A stretch of DNA of 64,000 bases. Source: G963662905 sp963662905. Its GTDB lineage: Bacteria; Bacteroidota; Bacteroidia; Bacteroidales; WRLA01. This document shows, piece by piece, positions 15,065-23,393 of the stretch. A program made the position numbers and the translations under genes. The stretch lies in the NCBI GenBank assembly GCA_963662905.2, contig CAXXFD010000003.1, positions 2,294,001 to 2,358,000 on the forward strand, given 5' to 3'. Positions within the stretch are counted from its first letter, which is position 1; each line of letters opens with the position of its first letter. Under the pieces are notes generated by a model. The model did no database searches. It saw nothing but the letters and a program-made list of their open reading frames with translations, and was not told where the DNA came from.

Positions 15065-16981
15065 ATGAAATCCTTCCGGACTTTTATTTTTTCCATACTT
15101 ATTATATGGCTGTCCCCGCTTCATCTTAGTGCACAAAACCCAATAATCGACAGCCTGGAGTCGGTGCTCAAAGAAAGCCGTGCAAAAGAGCGGGCTCAGA
15201 TTTTGGACCGTTTATCGCGCCAATACGAAAACTATGACCTTAAAAAAAGCCTTCGTTATGCGCTTGAAATGGATCAGTTGAGCCGCGAAATTAAAGATAT
15301 AGCGCTTCAGCAAAAGGCCGCTGTAAATTTGGGCTATTCGTATTTCTTTGCCGGAAAATACGATAGCCTGCTTTATTATACCGACCGAATCGCGGAGCTT
15401 TCCAAAAAAGAAGAAAATCCCGGCGCAATGGCCAGCCGGGCGCAATTGCTGAGCGAGCTCGAATACCGGAAAGGAAACCATCAAAGCGGAATTAATTATT
15501 GCCGTGAAGCCCTCCGCCTCTATAAAAAGCTGAATGATACCATTCGAATGGGCGGGATTTATGGCGATATAGCGCAGTTTTATTCCGAAACCGGCGATTT
15601 TGATTCTGCCATCGATTATTCCCTGCGTGCTGTAAAAATAAAGGAAGATATGGGGGACTCTTTGCATATTGTTGCAGCTCTGGGCTCATTATCAAATATT
15701 TATGGGGCAATGGATGATGTTGTGCGAAAAAAAGAAACCTTATTGCGCATGAAAGCTTATTTGCATAATTTTCAGTCATCGTATTATTATTACATGGTTT
15801 TAAATGCCTTGTCGGATGTTTTTAAAATAGAGAAAAAGTTTGATTCAGCTTTATATTATAATGAGCTGAATTTAGCAGTAACCCATGCTTCGGGCGATAA
15901 ACTCAGAAATGCAAAAGCACTGGCCAATAAAGGAGATTTGTTTACGATAATGGGGGATTATGAGAAAGCGGTCCAAACACTTCGTAAGTCACAGCTTTTG
16001 ATGAAAGATTTGGATGTGCCAAAATATATTTGTCATCTCGATTACAATTTGGCGGGCGCATATCTGGGTTTGAAACAATATGATTCCGCCGATATGTTGT
16101 TTAAAAAGGCATTGAAAGTGGCATCAAATATTAGTTATGCAACAGTAATTGAGAATGCCCTCGAAGGTTTGTACAAACTTAACAAAGAGCGGAATGATTT
16201 TCGGTCAGCGCTGGAATATTACGAGCAGGTGATTGCATATACCGATTCGATACGTAGCGAAAATGTACAGGTGCGCATGGCCGAACTGGAAACAAAATAT
16301 GAAACAGCCAAAAAGGAAAAGCAGATTGCCCAAATGGAGTATGAACAAAAAATCCTTGATAAACAAGCTTTTACGTTTCGTTTGGCTGCATTTGCATTAT
16401 CGTTTATCCTCCTTTTGATTATTTTTGCCATCTGGCAGAAAAAACGAAAAGACAAACAAATCCATCTGCAAAAGGAACTGGTATTGCATAAAGAGAAAGA
16501 GCTGGCCGATTTGGAACTGGAAAAAAGCAAAATCAAAGAACAGGAACTGCAGCAGAACCTGATGTACAAATCCAAGCAACTGAGCAGCCATGCATTGCAT
16601 ATGATGCAGAAAAACAATATGCTGCATGAGATTACAGAAGAATTGGTTACTGCATCTGATCAGGATGCGTCCATGGTGAAAAGAATAAAATTCCTGATCA
16701 ACGAAAGCCTTCGCTCCGATAAAGACTGGGATGTTTTTAAGCTCTATTTCGAGGAAATTAATAAAGGTTTTTTTGAAAAGCTCAAAGAGATTAACCCGGA
16801 ACTAACAATCAATGATCTGCGCCTGTGTGCGCTTATTAAACTGAATATGAACTCTAAAGAAATGGCTTCGGTGCTCAATATATCACCCAACAGCATCAAA
16901 AGTGCGCGTTACAGGCTCAAAAAGAAACTGGAACTTGAAGTGGATGCTGATCTTGAATCATTTGTTCGTGAAACGATTTAA
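15065..16981 (+). CDS. Membrane-anchored TPR regulator with C-terminal LuxR-type HTH (copy 1)
   Basis: I start at 15065 (638 residues), because the ATG opens a signal peptide (MKSFRTFIFSILIIWLS, cleaved at SAQ). Residues ~30-410 form TPR-type helical repeats (for example ALRLYKKLNDTIRMGGIYGDIA). One transmembrane helix follows at ~440-460 (FALSFILLLIIFAIW), then a basic stop-transfer KKRKDKQ and a long coiled coil. The C-terminus (LTINDLRLCALIKLNMNSKE, then IKSARYRLKKKL) is a LuxR/GerE-like helix-turn-helix. The layout suggests periplasmic sensing coupled to cytoplasmic DNA binding. It is divergent from the surface operon and 10 bp before a paralogue. The ligand is unknown. Confidence 0.85.
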   Translation: MKSFRTFIFSILIIWLSPLHLSAQNPIIDSLESVLKESRAKERAQILDRLSRQYENYDLKKSLRYALEMDQLSREIKDIALQQKAAVNLGYSYFFAGKYDSLLYYTDRIAELSKKEENPGAMASRAQLLSELEYRKGNHQSGINYCREALRLYKKLNDTIRMGGIYGDIAQFYSETGDFDSAIDYSLRAVKIKEDMGDSLHIVAALGSLSNIYGAMDDVVRKKETLLRMKAYLHNFQSSYYYYMVLNALSDVFKIEKKFDSALYYNELNLAVTHASGDKLRNAKALANKGDLFTIMGDYEKAVQTLRKSQLLMKDLDVPKYICHLDYNLAGAYLGLKQYDSADMLFKKALKVASNISYATVIENALEGLYKLNKERNDFRSALEYYEQVIAYTDSIRSENVQVRMAELETKYETAKKEKQIAQMEYEQKILDKQAFTFRLAAFALSFILLLIIFAIWQKKRKDKQIHLQKELVLHKEKELADLELEKSKIKEQELQQNLMYKSKQLSSHALHMMQKNNMLHEITEELVTASDQDASMVKRIKFLINESLRSDKDWDVFKLYFEEINKGFFEKLKEINPELTINDLRLCALIKLNMNSKEMASVLNISPNSIKSARYRLKKKLELEVDADLESFVRETI

Positions 16982-16991
16982 AAAACAAATA

Positions 16992-18908
16992 ATGAAATTA
17001 CGACTTGCGGCTGTACCGACAATTCTTTTGATCTCCTTTTTGCTTTCCTGCCCGGATTTTGTTCGTGCAAATACATTGGATAGCCTTATTGTGGAACTCT
17101 CAAAGGCAGATCCAAAACATAAAACCGAAATTCTGGCAAAACTGATACTCAAGACATCACGCAAGAAACCTGATGAAGCTATTGCTTTTGGAGGGCAATT
17201 CATTAATCTATTGGATTATGCTGATGATGAAGTCCGCAGCAATGCGCTTTTCGACCTGTCAACAGCATATGTTTACAAGCGGAATTATGATACAGCCCTG
17301 AATATATTGTATGATCTTGTCGATTTACGTCATAAAATGGGCGATTCAGCTGCCAAAGCCAAGGCAATCAGTCAAGTGGCCTATGTAAACTACCGTTCAG
17401 GCAATATGAACGATGCCTATGATCTTATTAGAAAAGCACAAAAAATCAGTGAGAAATACAGCGACAGCAACCATATTGCAGTAGATCGTTTCCGGCATGG
17501 GGTTTTTGCCAAAAAACTCAGTAAATACGAAGAAGCAATTAGCGAATATAATAAGGCGCTCGAGATATATGAAGTGCAGGGAAATAAAACGATGAAAGCT
17601 AATTTGCTGGGAAATATCGGAAACCTGTTCTTTAATCTGGAACATCTGGATAAAGCGATTCAGTACCACAAAGAGGCTATTGATATTTACCGTGAGCTGA
17701 ATGATTCATTGCATATTGCCGGTTCTATGAATGACCTGGGCAATTCGTATTACAAAAAGGGGCTGACTGAGATTGCCCTTAAGTGTTATTTTGACGCTGC
17801 AGATATCAACCGGAATATTGATAATGATATATGGCTTGCTTATAATATCCAGAATATTGCAACAATTTACAGCGATCAGGAAAAGTATGATGAAGCCCTG
17901 AAGTTTGCCAGAGAGGCTATGTTATTGAAAGAGAAGGGTAAAGATCAGCAAAGTCTTATTACTTCATATGCTACGGTTGGGGAAATTTATATGATGACCG
18001 GGGACTACAGGAATTCATTGATTTTTTTAAACAAAGCTCTGGACTTATCCCGCGAATCCGGTGTGAATAATTTCCTGATTAATATCTATAAGTTAATGGC
18101 AAAAACCTATGCCGCAAAAGGGAATTATAAAGAGGCTTATGAATTGCGCCTGAAGTATGCCGATGAAAAAGACAGCGTATTCAATGAAGAAAAAATAAGC
18201 GCAATTAATGAAATTGAGCAGAAGTATGAATCGGCAAAAAAGGAGCAGCAAATCAAGGAAATGGAATATCAGCAAAATATACAAAAATCCAGGGAGTTGT
18301 TTTTAAAAATCCTGATTGGCGCTGTCTTGCTGATTTTTTCACTCCTGGTTTTTGCCATCCTCCAAAAGCGCCGCAAAGACAAACAGATTCATTTGCAAAA
18401 AGAAATTGTATTTAAAAAGGAGCAGGAACTGGCGGTTTCAGAACTCGAAAAAAGCCGTATTGCCGAAGATAAACTTCAAAAATCCCTTGCCTATAAATCC
18501 AAACAGCTGAGCAGTCATGCACTTCATATGATGCAGAAAAACAATATGTTGCATGAAATTAAAGACGAACTTAAAGTTGTGTCCGAAAAAGATGCTGCTG
18601 CCGTGAAGCGTGTGAATTTCCTTATTAACGAAAGCCTGCGCTCCGATAAAGACTGGGATGTTTTTAAACTTTATTTTGAGGAAATCAACAAAGGATTTTT
18701 TGAAAGCTTGAAGGGGATAAGTCAGGAACTTACAATCAACGACCTGCGTTTGTGTGCCTTGATCAAACTGAACATGAATTCCAGGGAAATGGCCAGTGTG
18801 CTGAATATCAGTCCAAACAGCATCAAAAGCGCGCGCTACCGCCTCAAGAAAAAACTGGGACTGGATGCCGAAGGAGATTTAGAGACTTTTGTAAGGGAAA
18901 TCAGTTAG
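16992..18908 (+). CDS. Membrane-anchored TPR regulator with C-terminal LuxR-type HTH (copy 2)
   Basis: The ATG at 16992 opens a signal peptide (MKLRLAAVPTILLISFLL), giving 638 residues, the same length as copy 1. The order is the same: TPR repeats (residues ~35-400), a transmembrane helix (ILIGAVLLIFSLLVFAIL) followed by QKRRKDKQIHLQKE, a coiled coil, and the HTH end. The cytoplasmic half is nearly identical to copy 1 (YKSKQLSSHALHMMQKNNML and SLRSDKDWDVFKLYFEEINK are shared exactly), while the periplasmic TPR parts differ. The pair therefore probably reads different inputs and binds the same or similar DNA. It follows copy 1 by 10 bp, so they form an operon. Confidence 0.85.
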   Translation: MKLRLAAVPTILLISFLLSCPDFVRANTLDSLIVELSKADPKHKTEILAKLILKTSRKKPDEAIAFGGQFINLLDYADDEVRSNALFDLSTAYVYKRNYDTALNILYDLVDLRHKMGDSAAKAKAISQVAYVNYRSGNMNDAYDLIRKAQKISEKYSDSNHIAVDRFRHGVFAKKLSKYEEAISEYNKALEIYEVQGNKTMKANLLGNIGNLFFNLEHLDKAIQYHKEAIDIYRELNDSLHIAGSMNDLGNSYYKKGLTEIALKCYFDAADINRNIDNDIWLAYNIQNIATIYSDQEKYDEALKFAREAMLLKEKGKDQQSLITSYATVGEIYMMTGDYRNSLIFLNKALDLSRESGVNNFLINIYKLMAKTYAAKGNYKEAYELRLKYADEKDSVFNEEKISAINEIEQKYESAKKEQQIKEMEYQQNIQKSRELFLKILIGAVLLIFSLLVFAILQKRRKDKQIHLQKEIVFKKEQELAVSELEKSRIAEDKLQKSLAYKSKQLSSHALHMMQKNNMLHEIKDELKVVSEKDAAAVKRVNFLINESLRSDKDWDVFKLYFEEINKGFFESLKGISQELTINDLRLCALIKLNMNSREMASVLNISPNSIKSARYRLKKKLGLDAEGDLETFVREIS

Positions 18909-19369
18909 CCCCATTGAATGTTCTGGAGCAGGAAGGATTTTAAAGGATCCAGAGCATCTGCATAAAGATTCCAAATATTTGATTTGATGTAGTTTCTTTT
19001 CTTGAAATTGGTTTCTTCATTTAGGCTCTCCAAATAGGCAAAGATTTTTGCTTTTCGGTTGGGAACTTAATAATTGTCGTTTTTATTGGTTAAACACTCC
19101 TGATATTTTTCAAAACAATCAAATAATTGTTGGTGTTTTTCAATGGCTATTTTTTCGAGTAATGTTTCAAAATCACCGGGAGCGTGATTGTTGGGAAATA
19201 AGAATAGCTTAAAATCGATACCTAATTCCTTTTTTCTCTGAAGTATCTCAGTTTCTCTTTTTCTGAAATTATCATCAGCGTCAAAAATGACCAGGTTAAT
19301 ACCATTCATATCCGTATTTTCTTTAAACTCATTTTTGTGTTTGTGCAAATTTGTCCAGCCCCCTGTGCT
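18905..19369 (-). pseudogene. C-terminal part of a TOPRIM-like (DUF3226-type) nuclease gene, broken by IS66 and a stop codon
   Basis: Reading across the IS66 target duplication joins this segment in frame to the N-terminal part at 21639-21757 (…MISTG then GWTNLHKH…). VIFDADDN matches the Asp-x-Asp motif of TOPRIM domains. At 19067-19069 an in-frame TAA interrupts it, yet the same frame continues after it with VPNRKAKIFAYLESL and DALDPLKSFLLQ to a stop at 18905, the length expected for the family. The restored gene would encode ~191 residues. A shorter reading frame from the ATG at 19348 to 19067 (93 codons) remains but lacks the N-terminal TOPRIM Glu motif. The 3' end overlaps the convergent regulator gene by 4 bp. 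Confidence 0.75.
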
Positions 19370-19414
19370 GTAAGCCTACAGCGAACAGCATCTTGCATAT
19401 AACCGGATAATGTT

Positions 19415-20869
19415 TTAAAGCTGTCCGGGCAGAAGTTGGTGGAGCTGGTTGGCTGGGTGTTCCTGGATTTTTCCTAATGTTTGCTTGAGCCACTCAAAGG
19501 GTTCTACGTTTTGGATTTTGCAGCTGGCAAAAAAGGAGTAGATCATAGCCGCGTGCTGGGCTGCATTGTGCGAACCGGCAAACAGGTAATTCTTGCGGCC
19601 TATTGCTACCGGCCTGATGCTGTTTTCAACCAGGTTGTTGTCAATGCGCAGCCTTCCGTCTTCAATATAACGGATCAGGCGCCCCCATAATTTCAGGCTG
19701 TAAGCTATGGCTTTGCCGATTGCGCTTTTGGGCGCTACTTTATAAACTTCTTCCTTAAGCCAGCTTTCCATTTCGTTCAATATGGGCAGTGATTCCTTTT
19801 GCCGCAATGCTTTGACCTCCTCCGGCTGCAGTTCTTGCTCACTTGCCTGACGTTCAATGGCATACAGTTTTCTTATCTGCCCCAGCGCATATTCACTGCG
19901 TGCAGCATCATTGTCCTTGGCTTTCTCAAAATACCTGCGTGCATGCGCCATGCAGGCCAATTGGGTGATTTCGGCTTTGTTTTTTAGGTTGTCGTAAGCT
20001 GTGTAGCCATCGGTTTGCAAATATCCACTATAGTTTTCCAGCATCTCATCCGGGCCTTCCCGTCCGCGGCCTTTCCGGTAATCGAACAGGGCCAGTTTTT
20101 TAAGCGGGTCGTAATAAACCCAATGATACCCTTTGTGCGATGCCCCGGGCTTGTCTTTGGTCAATACCTTTATGGGCGTTTCGTCTGCCATCAGGTAATC
20201 GGTCCTCATGATTTCTTTTTTCAGGGCATCGTAAAGCGGTTCAAGCAATCTGCAAACCCCGCTAAACCAACCGTTTATTGTTGATTCGGCTATTTCGATC
20301 CCCAGGCGCTTGAACATCTTGACAAGGCGGTAGAAAGGCAGGTGGTCAACAAATTTGCTGACAGTCACATAAGAGATCAGGCCTTCTGAGGCATTGCTTT
20401 TGGGCAAGGCGCGTGAAGGCAGTTCTGCGCAGATCATTTGGGTGCTTTCGTCCTGGCCTGCTACGGCATAGTAAGGGCGTATATAACGGATCACACGAAA
20501 AGTACCGGGCACATAATCAAGTACTTCGGTGATTTTTACGTTGACCCTATGGGCGCCTTCGGGCAGGTTTTGGGGTTCGATGATAATTTCATGGCGCGGC
20601 AGGTGGGCGGGCAGTTCTAAGCGCACGGGCTGTTTTTTGGACTGCTTTTTATTGCGCGTATAGCTGATCTGCTCCTTTTCCGGTTCTTTCTCCTGTGCAG
20701 GCACGTCGAAGAGCACGCCCTGGTTGGGGTCTGCTGCGATATGCCGTTCGCTTTTGGCTCCATAGATCGCACGCCTCAACTGGACAAGTTCATGCTGAAG
20801 CAGGAATATCTTCTGTTGCATTGCATCATATTCCGCTTTTGATATAGTTATATTTTCCTGACTTGCCAT
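19415..20869 (-). CDS. tnpC: IS66 transposase (TnpC)
   Basis: This 484-residue protein has an N-terminal leucine-zipper-like helix (residues ~10-40), the IS66 zinc-binding/β region, and a DDE catalytic core: Asp in YLMADETPIKV, Asp in GYLQTDGYTAYDN and Glu in RIDNNLVENSIRPVAIGRKN. The IS66 C-terminal domain follows (SFFASCKIQNVEPFEWL). The length is normal and all catalytic residues are present, so the element may be active. Confidence 0.95.
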   Translation of the reverse strand: MASQENITISKAEYDAMQQKIFLLQHELVQLRRAIYGAKSERHIAADPNQGVLFDVPAQEKEPEKEQISYTRNKKQSKKQPVRLELPAHLPRHEIIIEPQNLPEGAHRVNVKITEVLDYVPGTFRVIRYIRPYYAVAGQDESTQMICAELPSRALPKSNASEGLISYVTVSKFVDHLPFYRLVKMFKRLGIEIAESTINGWFSGVCRLLEPLYDALKKEIMRTDYLMADETPIKVLTKDKPGASHKGYHWVYYDPLKKLALFDYRKGRGREGPDEMLENYSGYLQTDGYTAYDNLKNKAEITQLACMAHARRYFEKAKDNDAARSEYALGQIRKLYAIERQASEQELQPEEVKALRQKESLPILNEMESWLKEEVYKVAPKSAIGKAIAYSLKLWGRLIRYIEDGRLRIDNNLVENSIRPVAIGRKNYLFAGSHNAAQHAAMIYSFFASCKIQNVEPFEWLKQTLGKIQEHPANQLHQLLPGQL

Positions 20870-20916
20870 GAGGCAAAGATACGGAAGTAACCTCTTGTCT
20901 GACTATATTTTAAGTG

Positions 20917-21282
20917 CTATTTACCAACATTTTCATGTGGGAAAAAACGTGGGTATTTCCTTGCATTTTTCATGGAAATACCATTGATTATCATTACAAG
21001 TTCAGGGTAGTCGATCAGCTGGTGGGAGGCGTGCACAGCAGATGTGTCCGGCAGGTGAAAAGTGCCTTTTTCGAGCCTTTTATAGAACAGCACAAAACCT
21101 CCGCTTTCCCAGCGCAATAATTTTATGCGGTCGCGCTTTTTGTTGATGAACAGGAAAACATCACCGCTCATCGGGTTTTTGTCCAGTTTGTTGCGCACAA
21201 TGCCATAAAGCCCGTCAAAGCTCTTGCGCATATCGGTGGGCTGGCGGTACAGGTAATAGCGGCTGGCAGTTAAGCTGAACAT
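20917..21282 (-). CDS. tnpB: IS66 accessory protein TnpB
   Basis: This 121-residue protein is the IS66 Orf2 family by its conserved core: YLYRQPTDMRKSFDGLYGIV, then GDVFLFINKKRDRIKLLRW and GFVLFYKRLEKG. It overlaps the tnpA stop by one base and precedes tnpC by 47 bp. It is required for efficient IS66 transposition, but its biochemical role is unclear. Confidence 0.93.
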   Translation of the reverse strand: MFSLTASRYYLYRQPTDMRKSFDGLYGIVRNKLDKNPMSGDVFLFINKKRDRIKLLRWESGGFVLFYKRLEKGTFHLPDTSAVHASHQLIDYPELVMIINGISMKNARKYPRFFPHENVGK

Positions 21283-21587
21283 TATTGGCCGGTGAGCGAT
21301 TTGAGATAGGACAAGGGCACATTGCCCGGCAAGCTGAGCTCGATACCATTGGGATAACGGATATTGACCCCTGCAGCTGGAATTCCGGAAAGCTCAATGA
21401 ACCCATGGTCATCAGGCAAGCTTTCTTCCTGTTCAAATTTATGATACCAATAAAGGAAAGTGTGATAGCAGATTTTGTGCGATTCGGCAAAGGATCTTTT
21501 GCTTTGGCCACTGGTATGCCATTGATCCACCAGCGCTTTCATCTCTGCTCTTCTTTGTTCTTTTTGCATATTGCTTTTTTGCAGCAA
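21282..21587 (-). CDS. tnpA: IS66 accessory protein TnpA
   Basis: This 101-residue helix-turn-helix protein is the first gene of the IS66 element. The N-terminal half (WHTSGQSKRSFAESHKICYH, then FLYWYHKFE) is the IS66/IS3-Orf1-like HTH that binds DNA. The ATG at 21569 is an alternative start. The stop overlaps the tnpB start by one base, so the two are translationally coupled. Confidence 0.88.
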   Translation of the reverse strand: MLQKSNMQKEQRRAEMKALVDQWHTSGQSKRSFAESHKICYHTFLYWYHKFEQEESLPDDHGFIELSGIPAAGVNIRYPNGIELSLPGNVPLSYLKSLTGQ

Positions 21588-21638
21588 AGTAAGGGAGCTT
21601 TAAAAGCTTGTGCAATATGCCTTTTGCTGAAGGCTTAC

Positions 21639-21757
21639 CCTGTGCTAATCATTTTTAAAGCAATTTGTTTTTGAAAACGCTCGCTGAGCCATAAAATATA
21701 TTGCTCAATGAAGAGTTTATCATCTCCTTCGACAAAAATGCGGATATTTTTAAGCAT
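21639..21757 (-). pseudogene. N-terminal part of the TOPRIM-like (DUF3226-type) gene cut by IS66
   Basis: The ATG at 21757 lies 3 bp after the ATPase stop. It encodes MLKNIRIFVEGDDKLFIEQY and ~20 further residues before the IS66 end. FVEGDDKLF carries the Glu of the TOPRIM/DUF3226/DUF4435 group. The rest of the gene resumes at 19361 on the far side of the IS. The tight spacing to the ATPase gene marks the two as one two-gene system. Confidence 0.8.
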
Positions 21758-21760
21758 GGA

Positions 21761-22843
21761 TTAACGGATTTCGTTTTCTTGTTCTATCGCATGTTTGAAT
21801 TCCGGGAAATCATAGCGGTACGATTTAAACATACCTTCTCCTAAATTTCTGATCCTGAATAGTTTAATTTCGTCCCGATCTTTAGTTGCATTGTTTTCAT
21901 TTGCCACATCCAATAAATATTTAAGGGTTTCGATATTGTGTGTGCTGGCAAAGACCTGAACATCATTTTCATGAGCTGCTTTGATGATTGCTTTCCAGAG
22001 TATTTTATGTGTGCTGTAATGAAGGCCGTTTTCAATCTCATCAATGAAAATGATGCCTTTTTCATAAGCAATAATTGAGGAAATATAGGCAAGTAAAATT
22101 CTTACACCATCTCCCATAAGATTAATAGGAACAAGTTGGCTGATATTGCTTAGATTAACAAAAATTCTTCCGTCTGAAAATACCGAAATGTCTTCTATCC
22201 TTGGGTCAAGTTGTTTGAGTATCTCTATTACTTTTTCTTTCTTTTTCTTTTTTAATAGTTTTTCTAAGTTTGTGCTTAGCGGATCATTTTTAGCAGCATA
22301 TCTTACAAAAATCCCTTCAAGCTTATTTTGGTATTCGGGAGAAATCTCGTGTACCAGATTGCCGGCACGGGAATAGATATGAGACTTAAAGTGAAAACTA
22401 ACATTATCATTCCTACATATGGAAAAATTGTTTTGCAATCCGAATATAAAGTCCTCGTTTTTTGTAGTGTTTGTAATTAAAGCTTGTGTGCCATTGTTTG
22501 AATTGTCGCGTAATACAGGATCATCAACTATAGGGATGATTTTTAGGTTTCTTTCAGTTTCTTCCCCATTGAGTCCTACCCTGATAACCGGAATATTTTC
22601 AAAATTTAGATTATGAAAGACATAGCGAAAATCTTCTGGATCTTTATAGGAAAGGTCACGTAAGGCGTTTATTGTCAGAGCCAGATTGGGATTTGATATT
22701 CCTGTAACTAAAAAAAGTGCTTCAAGAACGGAGGTTTTTCCACAATTGTTTTCGCCGAGAAGAATATTAATTCTACCAAAACCATCCAGATTTAATTGCT
22801 TAAAAGCACGAAATTTAGAAATATCCAGATTAGTTATCTTCAT
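21761..22843 (-). CDS. AAA family (OLD/AAA_15-AAA_21-like) ATPase, partner of the broken TOPRIM gene
   Basis: This 360-residue ABC/SMC-type ATPase has Walker A GENNCGKTS at residues 30-38 after the typical ISKFRAFKQL start, a signature-like LMGDGVRILLAYISS region, Walker B IIFIDEIENGLH (Glu near residue 271) and the switch His in FASTHNIE (~302). ATPases of this type pair with TOPRIM/DUF4435/DUF3226 proteins in OLD, Gabija and PARIS-type anti-phage systems. Here the partner gene, starting 3 bp downstream, is destroyed, so the system is probably inactive as a defence although the ATPase reads intact. The assignment to a specific named system is an inference. Confidence 0.85.
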   Translation of the reverse strand: MKITNLDISKFRAFKQLNLDGFGRINILLGENNCGKTSVLEALFLVTGISNPNLALTINALRDLSYKDPEDFRYVFHNLNFENIPVIRVGLNGEETERNLKIIPIVDDPVLRDNSNNGTQALITNTTKNEDFIFGLQNNFSICRNDNVSFHFKSHIYSRAGNLVHEISPEYQNKLEGIFVRYAAKNDPLSTNLEKLLKKKKKEKVIEILKQLDPRIEDISVFSDGRIFVNLSNISQLVPINLMGDGVRILLAYISSIIAYEKGIIFIDEIENGLHYSTHKILWKAIIKAAHENDVQVFASTHNIETLKYLLDVANENNATKDRDEIKLFRIRNLGEGMFKSYRYDFPEFKHAIEQENEIR

Positions 22844-22879
22844 AACTGTGAATTATTTTGATTTGAACAAAAATAAAAC

Positions 22880-22902
22880 AAATCTCTCAAATTCAGAGAT
22901 TT
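22880..22902 (-). terminator. Hairpin after the lipoprotein/pyrC operon
   Basis: A perfect 8-bp stem AAATCTCT / AGAGATTT (22880-22887 and 22895-22902) has a 7-nt loop. On the minus strand it is followed by a T-rich stretch (GTTTTATTTTTG). It lies between the stop at 22935 and the ATPase start at 22843, so it ends the upstream operon. The T-rich stretch also contains TATTTTTG (22875-22868), a possible -7 element for the ATPase gene. Confidence 0.55.
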
Positions 22903-22934
22903 ATTTGGTTCAATCTGTTTCCGTCAACACAGAA

Positions 22935-23387
22935 TTATTCCGGAGCCGTAAATTTTATCTCCTTTTCAAGCTCTCCCGTGGGCGTATAAAACCTCCAGTA
23001 GCCGTCCTTATGGCCGCTTTTATAGCTGCCTTCCATATACAGTTTGCCGTTTTCGTGAAAAGCCCTGGTCAGGCCGTGGTTGATCCCATTGAGGAATTCC
23101 CCTTCGCTCCATATTTTCCCGTCTTTACGGTAGGAAACCCAATATCCGTTGCGCTCGCCATATTCGTCAAAAGAGCCTTTGATATAGGTTTGCCCCGTTT
23201 CATAAAAGCTTTCGCTGCGGTGCAGAATCGTGTCGCCTGCTCCGTTGAGCGTATTGTATTCGATCAAACGAACTGCTCCGTTGGAGTAGCGTTCGGCAAC
23301 TTTCTTAAACTCCGGAACCGGCTTGGCGCAGGAGAAAAATATCAATACAATGAAAATTCCGTACAGTTTTTTTGAAAATCCTTGCAT
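22935..23387 (-). CDS. YwqK/MORN-repeat lipoprotein
   Basis: This 150-residue protein has a lipoprotein signal (LYGIFIVLIFFSC, lipobox FFSC, residues ~8-20) and then four to five MORN-type repeats: Gly-x-x-x-x-x-Tyr/Phe-x-x-x-Gly-x-x-x-x-Glu-Gly, for example ERNGYWVSYRKDGKIWSEGE and HENGKLYMEGSYKSGHKDGY. Similar proteins are annotated as YwqK family antitoxins, but a membrane lipoprotein of this kind is more likely a structural or surface protein. It starts 6 bp after pyrC. Confidence 0.8.
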   Translation of the reverse strand: MQGFSKKLYGIFIVLIFFSCAKPVPEFKKVAERYSNGAVRLIEYNTLNGAGDTILHRSESFYETGQTYIKGSFDEYGERNGYWVSYRKDGKIWSEGEFLNGINHGLTRAFHENGKLYMEGSYKSGHKDGYWRFYTPTGELEKEIKFTAPE

Positions 23388-23393
23388 AAAATC

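Larger units (their letters stand above)
19370..21638 (-). mobile_element. Complete IS66-family insertion sequence, 2269 bp, 8-bp target duplication
   Basis: The left end reads GTAAGCCTACAGCGAACAG and the right end, inverted, GTAAGCCTTCAGCAAAAGG: imperfect terminal inverted repeats starting with the GTAAGC typical of IS66. The 8 bp on each side are identical (CCTGTGCT at 19362-19369 and 21639-21646), as expected for this family. The element carries tnpA, tnpB and tnpC on the minus strand with no visible damage. It sits inside the TOPRIM-like gene. Confidence 0.95.

Noticed and set aside
19067..19348. A separate 93-residue gene
   Set aside because: It is the middle of a TOPRIM-like gene. The frame joins upstream across the IS66 duplication and continues downstream beyond an in-frame TAA.
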